This document shows, in pieces, positions 50,481 to 59,098 of a stretch of 64,000 nt of DNA. The DNA is from Modicisalibacter sp033446685 (GTDB lineage: Bacteria > Pseudomonadota > Gammaproteobacteria > Pseudomonadales > Halomonadaceae). Under the pieces are notes generated by a model. The model did no database searches and was not told the DNA's origin. It worked only from the letters and a program-made list of their open reading frames with translations. The translations under genes were made by a program, and so were the position numbers. Numbering within the stretch: the stretch's first letter is position 1; the number at the start of each line of letters is the position of its first letter. Location: positions 310,001-374,000 of the forward strand of contig NZ_JAWQLY010000002.1 in assembly GCF_033446685.1 (NCBI RefSeq), read 5' to 3'.

Positions 50481-51260
50481 TCAGTCGGCATAGATCATCT
50501 TGCGCGTCATGCCGCCATCCACCGCCAAGTGCTGGCCGGTGATGAAGCCGGCCTCGGGACTCGCCAGGAAGGCCACCGTGGCGGCGATGTCCTCGGGCTC
50601 GCCGACCCGGCCGACGGGGTGCTGTTCGCGGTCGCTGGGACGATGCTCGGGCACGCTGCGGGCGCTGCTCTTCTGCCATGGGCCGGTCTCGATCCAGCCC
50701 GGGCACAGGGCGTTGACGCGCACCTCGGGGCCGAGACTGATTGCCAGGGCGTGGGTCATCGCCAGCAGGCCGCCCTTGGCCGCGGCGTAGGCCTCGCAGT
50801 GCGGCTCGGACTGCAGGGCGCGGGTCGAGGCGATATTGACGATGCTGCCATGACGGATGCGCAGACCGGCGACCGCCGCGCGGGTGCACAGGAACGCGCC
50901 GGTGAGGTGGCTGTTCTGCCAGCGCCGCCAGTCACTCAGCGACAGCGCTTCGATCGGCCCGCTCTCGGGATCGGCGATGCCGGCATTGTTGACCAGCAGG
51001 TCGAGTCCCGGCGGTTGTTCATGCGCGTTCTGCCAGTCCTGGAGTCGGCTGAAGGCGTCCTCGACGTCCGTTTCGTCACCGACATCGGCTGACAGGGCCA
51101 GCAGCGGTGAGGTGGGATGCGCGGCCTCGAGTTCGGCGAGCGCCGCCGCGTCGCGATCGAACGTGGCGACCCGCCAGCCGCGGGCCAGCAGGTATTCGAC
51201 GATGCCGCGACCGATGCCCTGCGCGCCGCCGGTGATCAGAGCGAGTCGATGGTCGGTCAT
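50481..51260 (-). CDS. Short-chain dehydrogenase/reductase
   Basis: 259 aa, classical SDR. The cofactor motif is TGGAQGIGRG. NNAG appears in LLVNNAGIADPE, the catalytic Ser region in VNIASTRALQSEPH, and the YxxxK motif is YAAAKGG. The acidic Asp after beta-2 (VATFDRDAAAL) suggests NAD(H) preference. The C-terminus is the usual GQHLAVDGGMTRKMIY. The substrate is unknown; it lies 26 nt downstream of dtd on the same strand and may be co-transcribed. Confidence 0.88.
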   Translation of the reverse strand: MTDHRLALITGGAQGIGRGIVEYLLARGWRVATFDRDAAALAELEAAHPTSPLLALSADVGDETDVEDAFSRLQDWQNAHEQPPGLDLLVNNAGIADPESGPIEALSLSDWRRWQNSHLTGAFLCTRAAVAGLRIRHGSIVNIASTRALQSEPHCEAYAAAKGGLLAMTHALAISLGPEVRVNALCPGWIETGPWQKSSARSVPEHRPSDREQHPVGRVGEPEDIAATVAFLASPEAGFITGQHLAVDGGMTRKMIYAD

Positions 51261-51286
51261 AAGGGGCTCCTCGGATGGACGGATAC

Positions 51287-51724
51287 TCAGGTTTCCAGCA
51301 GAAAGGTCACCGGTCCATCGTTGACCAGCGCGACCTGCATTTCGGCGCCGAACTCGCCGCTGGCGACGCGCGGCCAGGCCCGGCGCGCCTCGTCGAGCAG
51401 GTAATCGAATAGTTGCTTGCCCTCGTCGGGCGGTGCGGCGCTGGAAAAGCTCGGCCGCAGGCCCTTGCCGGTATCGGCGGCCAGGGTGAACTGCGAGACT
51501 AGTAGCAGCCCGCCGTCGACCTGCATCAGGTCGCGGTTCATCTTGCCGGCGTCGTCGCCGAACACCCGGTAGTGCAGCAGCTTGTGCAATAGTTTGTCGG
51601 CGCGCGTCGTATCGTCGCCTTTCTGCACGCCGATCAGCGCCAGCAGGCCGTGATCGATCGCGCCGATGGTCTGCCCGTCGACCGCGACGCTGGCGCGCTC
51701 GACGCGCTGGATCAATGCTCGCAT
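51287..51724 (-). CDS. dtd: D-aminoacyl-tRNA deacylase
   Basis: 145 aa from ATG 51724, the exact usual length. MRALIQRVERASVAVDG at the N-terminus, the SQFTL motif in LLLVSQFTLAADTGKGLRPS, and the Gly-cisPro motif in ALVNDGPVTFLLE. It removes D-amino acids (and glycine mischarged on tRNA-Ala) from tRNA. It is upstream of the SDR gene in the same direction. A longer frame from 51769 adds 15 residues without similarity. Confidence 0.95.
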   Translation of the reverse strand: MRALIQRVERASVAVDGQTIGAIDHGLLALIGVQKGDDTTRADKLLHKLLHYRVFGDDAGKMNRDLMQVDGGLLLVSQFTLAADTGKGLRPSFSSAAPPDEGKQLFDYLLDEARRAWPRVASGEFGAEMQVALVNDGPVTFLLET

Positions 51725-51935
51725 GAGAATCCTGATAGCAAAAAATTCGTTCGCAGACGAGCGTAGCATGGTCCCGGGCGCGGCTAACGCCCGGGTTCCG
51801 AACCGCTGCGGACCAGGGATGACCAGTGCGGCGAACGCGGCATGATGAAGGACGGTGTCGCCGAGCCGGTGGATTTACGGCAAGCCCTCGATCAAGCTGT
51901 CATAGGCAAAGCCATCATCACGGAAGGGTAACGAT

Positions 51936-52958
51936 ATGCTCTGGAGAACCGCTCTGGTCGCCGTAGTCGCCATCGCTGGGATCCCGTTCGCGAGCATGGC
52001 TCACGCGCAAACCTGGCGTTTCGCCCTCGAAGAGGTCGATGGCAGCGTGCAGGATGCCTACGCAAAGGAATTCAAGAAGCGCATCGAGAAGAAGGCCAAC
52101 GGCGATGTCAGGGTCGAAATCTACCCCTATGGGTCGCTGGGTACGTCCTCGGAGTTGACCGAACTGCTGCAGCAGAACGCCATCCAACTGGCTTTTGCGT
52201 CACCGGGCCATCTGGCTTCGTTGATCCCCGAAACCGGGGTGTTCACCCTGCACTTCCTATTCTCGGACGATAACGCGGTCAACGAGAAGGTACTGGGCAG
52301 CTCCAAGGCCATCGGCATGCTTGAGGAGGCCTACGGCGAGCAGAATCTCGAACTGCTCGGGGTCATTCCCGAGGGCTGGATGGCCTGGACCGCCGATCGC
52401 CGGATCCAGACGCCCAAGGATATGAAGGGCCTCAAGATTCGCACCATGGCCTCGCCGATCCTGATCGAGTCCTACCGTGCCTATGGCGCCAATCCGGTGC
52501 CGATGCCCTATTCCGAGGTCTATTCGGGGCTGGAGCTCGAGCAGATCGACGGCCAGGTCAACCCGATCTTCGCCATCGAGGAGATGGGCTTTTATGATGT
52601 TCAGGATTACCTGATCCAGGCCAAGCAGGCGCAGTTCATCACCACCCTGGTGGCCGCCGAGGACTTCTACGCGAACCTGCCGGACGACCGGCGGCAGATG
52701 CTCGGCGAGGTCGCCGAGAGCATGCGCAGCTACATTTTCGACAAGCAGGCGCGGTTCAACGAAGAGCGTCTCGAAGCCATTAGGCAGGACAGCAATATCC
52801 AGATCTCCACGCTCAGCGAGGAGCAGCGTGACGCTTTTCGCGAGATGAGCATGCCGGTCCGCGACATCTTCATCGAACGGGCCGGCGAGCGCGGCAAGCG
52901 GATTCTGGACACTCTCGAAAAGGACATTCAGGCAGCCGAGCAGGCGGCAGTCGAGTGA
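51936..52958 (+). CDS. TRAP transporter binding protein (DctP, TeaA-like), copy 2
   Basis: 340 aa with signal peptide (MLWRTALVAVVAIAGIPFAS, cut after AHA). The mature start QTWRFALEEVDGSVQDAYAK parallels copy 1 and TeaA. The Arg clamp region is LKIRTMASPILIESYRAYGA, followed by DGQVNPIFAIEEMGFYDVQD. It is monocistronic, with GGAAGGGT as Shine-Dalgarno and a hairpin after the stop. No permease gene is adjacent; the nearest QM pair is 4 kb away on the other strand. It may share that pair with copy 1, offering an alternative substrate, or serve as a sensor. Confidence 0.88.
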   Translation: MLWRTALVAVVAIAGIPFASMAHAQTWRFALEEVDGSVQDAYAKEFKKRIEKKANGDVRVEIYPYGSLGTSSELTELLQQNAIQLAFASPGHLASLIPETGVFTLHFLFSDDNAVNEKVLGSSKAIGMLEEAYGEQNLELLGVIPEGWMAWTADRRIQTPKDMKGLKIRTMASPILIESYRAYGANPVPMPYSEVYSGLELEQIDGQVNPIFAIEEMGFYDVQDYLIQAKQAQFITTLVAAEDFYANLPDDRRQMLGEVAESMRSYIFDKQARFNEERLEAIRQDSNIQISTLSEEQRDAFREMSMPVRDIFIERAGERGKRILDTLEKDIQAAEQAAVE

Positions 52959-53000
52959 GAGAAGCGGTAGCCGATCGCCGCGACCCATGGCCGAAGAACG

Positions 53001-53025
53001 AAGGCCCGGCGTATTGCCGGGCCTT
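53001..53025. terminator. Hairpin between dctP copy 2 and the universal stress gene
   Basis: A 10-bp stem AAGGCCCGGC / GCCGGGCCTT with a 5-nt loop, between convergent genes. Short T-rich flanks on both strands suggest bidirectional use. Confidence 0.65.
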
Positions 53026-53080
53026 CTGCATGGCGAGCGTGCGTCCGGTCGGGTCCGGTCAGTCGATGGCGGGAGGTCCG

Positions 53081-53932
53081 CTACCAGGCCCGGCAGATCA
53101 TCAGGTCGCAGTGGGGGTCGGCGAGTAGCTGCTCGTTGAGGGAGTTGGGATGATCCCGGCCTCGGCGGTATTGATTGCTCAGCGCCAGGAGATCCGGGGG
53201 CAGGCGGCGCAGACGACTCATCAGGACCTCGCTCGGATCCCCCTGCTCGAGTACCAGTTCGAGTTCCGGCACGTCGCCCAGTTCATCGAGCAGCGAGTCG
53301 ACCTCGCGCTCGAGTTGACGGCGCAGCCCTGCGAGTTCGCGATCGCGCCAGCGGGCGTAGTCGCTGTTCGAGGCGAGCTCGTGTTCGCCGGGGATGTCCC
53401 ACGCATAGAGCAGGGTCAGGCGAGCCTCGGGGAAGCGGGTCAGGGCCTGGCGCAGGATCTGACGGCCGGCCAGCGAAAAGTCGATGGGAACCAGGATGTC
53501 GCGCCACTGCTGATCGGGCGAGTGGCTGACCGAGAAGACCGGGCAGGGCGCGCTGCGCATCACCCGGGCCAGGGTCGTGCCGCCAACCAGGTCGGGCTGG
53601 CCGCGCTTGCGGTGGGCGCCGAGCATGATCAGCGAGGCCTCGCGCTCATGGGCCTCGCGCACGATCTCGGCATACGGGTCGCCGGTCATGGTCTGAATCA
53701 GCACCTCCGGCTCGGGGAGTGCATAATCCTCGCGCAGGTCCTGCAGGGTGCGTTCCATATCGGCGACCACGGCGCCTTCGAGATCGCGCAGCGCCTGGTA
53801 GGGCAAGTGCGGATCGAGCACATGCAGCACATCGAGGCGCGCCCCGTTGTCCACGGCCAGGCGCACCGCCCGGGCGAAGGCCGCGCGATTCTCGGCGGAA
53901 AGATCACAGGCGAACAGCAGGGTCTGAGGCAT
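53081..53932 (-). CDS. Tandem universal stress protein (two UspA domains)
   Basis: 283 aa from ATG 53932. The first UspA domain (about 1-140) opens QTLLFACDLSAENRAAFARA and has the ATP-type loop in IMLGAHRKRGQPDLVGGTTL. The second (about 150-283) starts DILVPIDFSLAGRQILRQAL. It lacks the G-x2-G-x9-G-S/T loop, having LALSNQYRRGRDHPNSLNEQ instead. This resembles two-domain UspE-like proteins. Roles in stress survival are family knowledge. It is a single gene, head to tail with thiD on the same strand, 105 nt away. Confidence 0.88.
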   Translation of the reverse strand: MPQTLLFACDLSAENRAAFARAVRLAVDNGARLDVLHVLDPHLPYQALRDLEGAVVADMERTLQDLREDYALPEPEVLIQTMTGDPYAEIVREAHEREASLIMLGAHRKRGQPDLVGGTTLARVMRSAPCPVFSVSHSPDQQWRDILVPIDFSLAGRQILRQALTRFPEARLTLLYAWDIPGEHELASNSDYARWRDRELAGLRRQLEREVDSLLDELGDVPELELVLEQGDPSEVLMSRLRRLPPDLLALSNQYRRGRDHPNSLNEQLLADPHCDLMICRAW

Positions 53933-54037
53933 GACGGCATCCTCCCATGGTTTCACTCGGCGGGTCGGCCGGCGATGATCTCGCAAGCGTGATTGGAAGC
54001 ATGGTGCGGCCTGTCGCGGTCTGCAAGTTCCGGTCGG

Positions 54038-54850
54038 TTACCACCAGGCATGGAAGTGATGCACCGGTCCCTGGCCACGTCCGACGTCGAGTCGCTCGCT
54101 CGCGTGCAGCGCCTGGCTGAGCCACACCTTGGCATGCTGAACCGCGCTGACCAGCGGTTCGCCCCGGGCCAGGTGGGCGGTGATCGCCGAGGACAGTGTG
54201 CAGCCGGCGCCGTGCAGATTGTGCGTGGCGATGCGCTCGGCCTCGAGCCAGCTGCAGCCCTCGGCGGAACCCAGCAGGTCCGGGCAGCGCTCGCCGTCGA
54301 GATGGCCGCCCTTGAGCAGGACGTTCGGCGCGCCCAGGTCGAGCAGTCGCGGGAGCAATGCCTGCATGGCGTCGACATCGCGCGGTGTGTCGGTGCCGAG
54401 CAGCACCGCCGCCTCGGGCAGGTTGGGCGTGATCAGGTCGGCACAGGGCACCAGCACGTCGCGGACCGCTTCGATGCCCTCGTTGTCGACCAGGATATCG
54501 CCGCTCTTGGCGACCATCACCGGGTCCAGCACCACCCAGCGCGGCCTACGGCGCTCCAGACACGCACGCACGGTTTCGGCGACCTCGCGGCTGGCGATCA
54601 TGCCGATCTTCACGGCGTCGATGACGACGTCGTCGAGCAGGGTGTCGAACTGTTCGGCGATGAACGCGGCCGGCACCGGCTGCACGCCGCTGACGCCGCG
54701 AGTGTTCTGCGCGGTCAGCGCGGTGATCACGCTGGTGGCGTAGGTGCCCAGCGCCGAGAAGGTCTTGAGATCGGCCTGGATGCCGGCGCCCCCCGAGGGA
54801 TCGGAGCCGGCAATGGTCAATACATTGGCGATACGAGGAGTCGCGGACAT
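54038..54850 (-). CDS. thiD: Hydroxymethylpyrimidine/phosphomethylpyrimidine kinase
   Basis: 270 aa, ribokinase-fold. LTIAGSDPSGGAGIQADLKT at the N-terminus is the ThiD hallmark. LDPVMVAKSGDIL and the anion-hole/catalytic Cys-containing THNLHGAGCTLSSAI motif near the C-terminus complete the active site. It phosphorylates HMP and then HMP-P for thiamine synthesis, complementing thiS-thiG at 38 kb. No thiE is adjacent. A 60-bp divergent region separates it from the YqaA-like gene. Confidence 0.95.
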   Translation of the reverse strand: MSATPRIANVLTIAGSDPSGGAGIQADLKTFSALGTYATSVITALTAQNTRGVSGVQPVPAAFIAEQFDTLLDDVVIDAVKIGMIASREVAETVRACLERRRPRWVVLDPVMVAKSGDILVDNEGIEAVRDVLVPCADLITPNLPEAAVLLGTDTPRDVDAMQALLPRLLDLGAPNVLLKGGHLDGERCPDLLGSAEGCSWLEAERIATHNLHGAGCTLSSAITAHLARGEPLVSAVQHAKVWLSQALHASERLDVGRGQGPVHHFHAWW

Positions 54851-54910
54851 TAGCGGATGCAGATTGAGTTGGAAAAACTATAGCCTAGTGCATTGGCCGG
54901 GGTATCGGCC

Positions 54911-55339
54911 ATGCTGAGCCTGTTCCTGATCGCGCTGGCCAGCGCCACCGTACTGCCCGGCGGCTCGGAAGCATGGCTGGCGCGCCAGTGGTGCCTCGGC
55001 GAGCCGCCGCTGGCGCTATGGGGCGTGGCCACGCTGGGCAACACGCTAGGTAGCCTGGTCAACGTTGCCCTGGGGCGCTATGCCCGTCATTTCCAGGGAC
55101 GGCGCTGGTTCCCCGTCTCGGCGCATGCCCTGGCGCGCAGCGAGCGCTGGTACTCCCGGCTGGGTGCATGGAGCCTGCTGTTGAGCTGGGCCCCGCTGGC
55201 GGGCGATGCGTTGACCGTGTTGGCCGGCGTGATGCGCCTGTCCTGGTGGCGCGCGAGCCTGCTGATCCTGATCGCCAAGGGGATGCGCTACGCCGTGTTG
55301 CTATGGTTGGCCGCACGCTGGCTGGCGCCGCTGTGCTGA
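54911..55339 (+). CDS. YqaA-family inner-membrane protein
   Basis: 142 aa from ATG 54911; a TTG at 54893 would add six residues. Three or four transmembrane segments: LFLIALASATVLPGGSEAWL, LWGVATLGNTLGSLVNVALG, YSRLGAWSLLLSWAPLAGDA and ASLLILIAKGMRYAVLLWLA. The SATVLPGGSE and SWAPLAGDALTVLAGV blocks are typical of YqaA, a small relative of DedA/VTT proteins. A lipid-scrambling or transport role is speculative. The downstream 246 bp hold the nuo promoter. Confidence 0.82.
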   Translation: MLSLFLIALASATVLPGGSEAWLARQWCLGEPPLALWGVATLGNTLGSLVNVALGRYARHFQGRRWFPVSAHALARSERWYSRLGAWSLLLSWAPLAGDALTVLAGVMRLSWWRASLLILIAKGMRYAVLLWLAARWLAPLC

Positions 55340-55459
55340 ATCGCTATCAGGACTCAAGCTCAAGAATGCCCCGTGGCTGCCGATAGAGTGAGCGGGTCGG
55401 ATATCAATAAGTACGAATGTTTCTCAGTCATCCGGGTGCGCCGAAAGTACCGCTTGCCT

Positions 55460-55488
55460 CTGACAATTCTTTAATGATCTCCTATGCT
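55460..55488 (+). promoter_or_regulatory. Sigma-70 promoter of the nuo operon
   Basis: CTGACA (55460-55465, 5 of 6), 17-bp spacer, TATGCT (55483-55488, 4 of 6), in an AT-richer stretch about 95 bp before the nuoA start. Confidence 0.6.
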
Positions 55489-55585
55489 TAACCCGTACGG
55501 TCAAATGCCAGGCCTCAAGAACTACAATCAATGATCGCTGAGTGATCGGGTCTGCCTGCCGTTCATGGTTTTAACGAGGGAATGC

Positions 55586-55993
55586 ATGAACCAGAACGCT
55601 ACCGCGATCATCGCGCAATACTGGGCCGTCGGCTTGTTCGTCGTTGCCGTCGTCGCTCTGTGCGCCTTCATGATCGGTGCCGCCAGCCTGCTCGGTGGGC
55701 GCAGCAAGGGGCGCAGCAAGTCCCTGCCGTTCGAGTCCGGCATCGTGGGTACGGGTAGTGCTCGCCAACGCTTTTCCGTCAAGTTTTACCTGGTCGCGAT
55801 GCTCTTCGTGATCTTCGATATCGAGGCCGTGTTCCTGTTCGCTTGGGCCGTGTCGGTGCGTGAGGTGGGCTGGGCCGGCTTCTTGGGGGCCGCGGTGTTC
55901 ATCTTCATCCTGCTCGCCGGGCTGGTTTACGACAGCCGTGTCGGTGCCCTCGACTGGGCCCCGAGGCGCAAGATGCGCGACCCCGGTTCCTGA
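55586..55993 (+). CDS. nuoA: NADH-quinone oxidoreductase subunit A
   Basis: 135 aa from ATG 55586, preceded by GAGGGA; an in-frame start seven codons earlier is possible. Three transmembrane helices. The conserved loop LPFESGIVGTGSARQRFSVK lies between helices 1 and 2, and the acidic FVIFDIEAVFLFAW is in helix 2. It is a membrane-arm subunit at the junction with the peripheral arm of complex I. First gene of the operon nuoA-B-CD-E-F-G-H, with 97 nt before nuoB. Confidence 0.95.
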   Translation: MNQNATAIIAQYWAVGLFVVAVVALCAFMIGAASLLGGRSKGRSKSLPFESGIVGTGSARQRFSVKFYLVAMLFVIFDIEAVFLFAWAVSVREVGWAGFLGAAVFIFILLAGLVYDSRVGALDWAPRRKMRDPGS

Positions 55994-56090
55994 CCCGGAC
56001 GCTCCGGTCTTGGCACAGCCAGGCCCGTTCGACACCGGCCCCGGATGCTCAATAACGACGTGGCAGCTAGCCGCTAGCTGGAGGAGATGC

Positions 56091-56771
56091 ATGGCTTACA
56101 CCCTCACGCGTGCCGAAGACGCTGTGGCAGCGGATGCGCGCTATCCGCTGGGCGAGCGCCAGCGGGTCGAGGACGACCCGATGAAGCAGCAGATCCATCG
56201 CAGCGTCTTCACCGGCAAGCTGGAAGACGTGCTCAATTCGGCCGTCAACTGGGGGCGCAAGAACTCTCTGTGGCCCTACAATTTCGGCCTGTCGTGCTGT
56301 TACGTGGAGATGACCACGGCGTTTACCGCGCCGCACGACATCGCCCGTTTCGGTTCCGAGGTGATTCGCGCTTCCCCGCGCCAGGCGGATTTCATGGTCA
56401 TCGCCGGCACCTGCTTCATCAAGATGGCACCGGTCATCCAGCAGCTCTACGATCAGATGCTCGAACCCAAGTGGGTGATCTCGATGGGCTCCTGCGCCAA
56501 CTCAGGGGGCATGTACGACATTTACTCGGTAGTCCAGGGTGTCGACAAGTTCCTGCCGGTGGATGTCTACGTGCCCGGCTGTCCGCCGCGCCCCGAGGCC
56601 TTCCTGCAGGGCCTGCAGCTGCTCCAGGACTCGATCCAGGAGGAGCGGCGGCCCTTGTCGTGGGTGGTCGGCGATCAGGGGGTCTACCGCGCCGAAATGC
56701 CTTCGCAGCGCGAGAAGCATCGTGATCGGCGCATCCAGGCCACCGAGTTGCGTACGCCCGACAGCATCTGA
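56091..56771 (+). CDS. nuoB: NADH-quinone oxidoreductase subunit B
   Basis: 226 aa from ATG 56091 with a strong GGAGGAG Shine-Dalgarno. It ligates cluster N2, the electron donor to quinone. The cysteines are visible in FGLSCCYVEMTT (tandem CC), IAGTCFIKMAP-type context before SMGSCANSGGMYD, and VPGCPPRPEA. The N-terminal about 30 residues and the charged C-terminus match gammaproteobacterial NuoB. It is a soluble connecting-fragment subunit. Confidence 0.97.
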   Translation: MAYTLTRAEDAVAADARYPLGERQRVEDDPMKQQIHRSVFTGKLEDVLNSAVNWGRKNSLWPYNFGLSCCYVEMTTAFTAPHDIARFGSEVIRASPRQADFMVIAGTCFIKMAPVIQQLYDQMLEPKWVISMGSCANSGGMYDIYSVVQGVDKFLPVDVYVPGCPPRPEAFLQGLQLLQDSIQEERRPLSWVVGDQGVYRAEMPSQREKHRDRRIQATELRTPDSI

Positions 56772-56811
56772 GCGCGCCTTCACCTTTCGTTGCAGGAGCT
56801 AGTTCACCTTC

Positions 56812-58587
56812 ATGAGCGTTGCCACACCGACCATCGATTCGACGGCCGCCGACGATCCTGTCGTCGGTGCGCTCAAGCAGCGCTTCGGCGATCAAGCCAT
56901 CCTCGAGCAGGCGACGCTGACCGGCATGCCGGTGTTGTGGGTGGCCCGCGAGATACTCACCGAGGCACTGAGCTTCCTGCGCGACATGCCCGAGCCGTTC
57001 GAAATGCTCTACGATCTGTCGGCGATCGATGAGCGTCTGCGCAGCAACCGGCGCGGCCTGCCGGCATCGGATTTCACGGTCTTCTATCAGCTGCTGTCGA
57101 TATCGCGCAATCGCGACGTGATGCTCAAGGTGGCGCTGCATGAGGATGACTTGGCGCTTCCCACCTGTGTGTCGATCTACCCCAACGCCAACTGGTACGA
57201 GCGCGAAGTGTGGGACATGTTCGGCGTCGAGTTCCGGGGCCACCCGCATCTCACCCGGATCCTCATGCCGCCGACCTGGCAGGGCAATCCGTTGCGCAAG
57301 GATCATGGCGCGCGGGCCACCGAGTTCGACCCCTATACCCTGACCGTCGAGGGTCAGAACGTCGAGCAGGAGGCGCTGAAGTTCAAGCCCGAAGACTGGG
57401 GCATGCAGCGCGGCAACGCCGACACCGAGTTCATGTTCCTCAACTTGGGGCCCAACCACCCCTCGGCCCACGGCGCCTTCCGTATCGTCCTGCAGCTCGA
57501 CGGCGAAGAGATCGTCGACTGCGTGCCGGATATCGGCTATCACCACCGCGGCGCCGAAAAGATGGGCGAGCGCCAGTCCTGGCACAGCTACATTCCCTAT
57601 ACCGACCGCGTCGACTATACCGGCGGGGTGATGAACAACTTCCCCTATATCCTGGCGGTGGAGAAGCTCGCCGGCATTCAGGTGACCGAGCGGGCCCAGA
57701 CCATCCGCATCATGATGGCCGAGATGTTCCGCATCAGCAGCCATCTGCTGTTTCTGGGCACCTACCTGCAGGATCTGGGCGCCATGTCGCCGGTGTTCTA
57801 CTCATTCACCGACCGCCAGAAGGCCTACGAAGTGATCGAGGCGATCACCGGTTTTCGCATGCATCCGGCGTGGTTTCGCATCGGTGGCGTGGCCCAGGAC
57901 CTGCCCAAGGGCTGGGAGCGGCTGGTGCAGGGCTTCGTCGACTGGATGCCCAAGCGCTTGCGCGAGTACGAGCGGGCGATGATGGAGAACGCCATCGTCC
58001 GCGAGCGGACCCGGCACGTGGCCGCCTACACCACCCGCGAGGCGCTCGCCTGGGGGGTCACCGGCCCCAACCTGCGCGCCACCGGCTGCGATTTCGACCT
58101 GCGCAAGAAGCGTCCCTATTCGGGCTACGAGAACTTCGATTTCGAAGTGCCGCTGGGCGCCAACGGCGACGTCTTCGACCGCGGCCAGCTGCGCATCGAG
58201 GAGATGCGCCAGAGCCTGCGCATCATTCAGCAGTGCATCGACCACATGCCGACCGGCGACTACAAGGCCGACCATCCGCTGACCACGCCGCCCCCGCGCG
58301 AGAAGATGCTGCAGCACATCGAGACCCTGATCACCCACTTCCTGCAGGTGTCGTGGGGGCCGGTGCTCAAGCCCAACGAGTCGCAGCAGATGATCGAGGC
58401 GACCAAGGGTATCAACAGCTACTACCTGACCAGCGACGGCAATACCATGAGCTACCGCACGCGCATCCGCACGCCGAGTTTCCCGCATCTTCAGCAGATT
58501 CCGGCGGTGATGCGCGGTGGTTTCGTGCCCGACCTGATTGCCCACCTGGGCAGTATCGATTTCGTGATGGCCGACGTGGATCGCTGA
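56812..58587 (+). CDS. nuoCD: NADH-quinone oxidoreductase fused subunit C/D
   Basis: 591 aa. The NuoC part (about 1-185) contains YPNANWYEREVWDMFGVEF. The NuoD part (about 200-591) has LNLGPNHPSAHGAFRIVLQL, PDIGYHHRGAEKMGE with the quinone-site His/Tyr region, and C-terminal IRTPSFPHLQQIPAVMRGG. The fusion is the enterobacterial and gammaproteobacterial form, about 590-600 aa in E. coli. It forms the quinone-binding cavity with NuoB. The nuoE start follows the stop by one base. Confidence 0.97.
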   Translation: MSVATPTIDSTAADDPVVGALKQRFGDQAILEQATLTGMPVLWVAREILTEALSFLRDMPEPFEMLYDLSAIDERLRSNRRGLPASDFTVFYQLLSISRNRDVMLKVALHEDDLALPTCVSIYPNANWYEREVWDMFGVEFRGHPHLTRILMPPTWQGNPLRKDHGARATEFDPYTLTVEGQNVEQEALKFKPEDWGMQRGNADTEFMFLNLGPNHPSAHGAFRIVLQLDGEEIVDCVPDIGYHHRGAEKMGERQSWHSYIPYTDRVDYTGGVMNNFPYILAVEKLAGIQVTERAQTIRIMMAEMFRISSHLLFLGTYLQDLGAMSPVFYSFTDRQKAYEVIEAITGFRMHPAWFRIGGVAQDLPKGWERLVQGFVDWMPKRLREYERAMMENAIVRERTRHVAAYTTREALAWGVTGPNLRATGCDFDLRKKRPYSGYENFDFEVPLGANGDVFDRGQLRIEEMRQSLRIIQQCIDHMPTGDYKADHPLTTPPPREKMLQHIETLITHFLQVSWGPVLKPNESQQMIEATKGINSYYLTSDGNTMSYRTRIRTPSFPHLQQIPAVMRGGFVPDLIAHLGSIDFVMADVDR

Positions 58588-58588
58588 C

Positions 58589-59098
58589 ATGACCGAGACC
58601 GCACGACACATCGCCAGCGATGGCGAAGGCTTCACTCTTGCCGACGAGGATCGCCGGGCGATCGAACACGAACGCGATCACTATGAGCAGCCCCAGGCGG
58701 CCTGCATCGAGGCGCTGAAGATCGTCCAGCGCCGCCACGGCTGGGTGCCCGACGCGGCGATCCCCGCCATTGCCGAGGTGCTGGGCATCGGCCCCGCCTC
58801 CGTTGAGGGCGTGGCGACCTTCTACAGCCTGATCTTCCGCCAGCCGGTGGGGCGCCACGTGATCCTGGTCTGCGACAGCAGCTCGTGCTTTCTCAACGAC
58901 TACGACGAGCTGCGCGAGGCGCTGTCGGCCCGGCTCGGCATCGGCCTGGGCCAGACCACCGCGGACGGCCGCTTCACGCTGCTGCCGGTGTGCTGCCTGG
59001 GCGCCTGCGACCGCGGCCCGGCGCTGATGGTCGACGACGACACCTACGGCCCCGTCGCGCCCGAGGACGTGGCCGATCTGCTGGAGGGCTATGCATGA
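58589..59098 (+). CDS. nuoE: NADH-quinone oxidoreductase subunit E
   Basis: 169 aa, thioredoxin-like [2Fe-2S] subunit (cluster N1a). The four ligands are visible as C-x4-C in LVCDSSSCFLND and C-x3-C in VCCLGACDRGPALMV. EGVATFYSLIFRQPVGRHVI is the preceding conserved block. The N-terminal helical bundle spans about residues 1-90. It starts one base after the nuoCD stop and its last codons overlap the nuoF start (ATGA), so translation is coupled. Confidence 0.96.
   Translation: MTETARHIASDGEGFTLADEDRRAIEHERDHYEQPQAACIEALKIVQRRHGWVPDAAIPAIAEVLGIGPASVEGVATFYSLIFRQPVGRHVILVCDSSSCFLNDYDELREALSARLGIGLGQTTADGRFTLLPVCCLGACDRGPALMVDDDTYGPVAPEDVADLLEGYA

Noticed and set aside
51842..51931. 29-codon ORF just before dctP copy 2
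   Set aside because: No Shine-Dalgarno, no recognisable sequence, and the stop does not overlap the next start.
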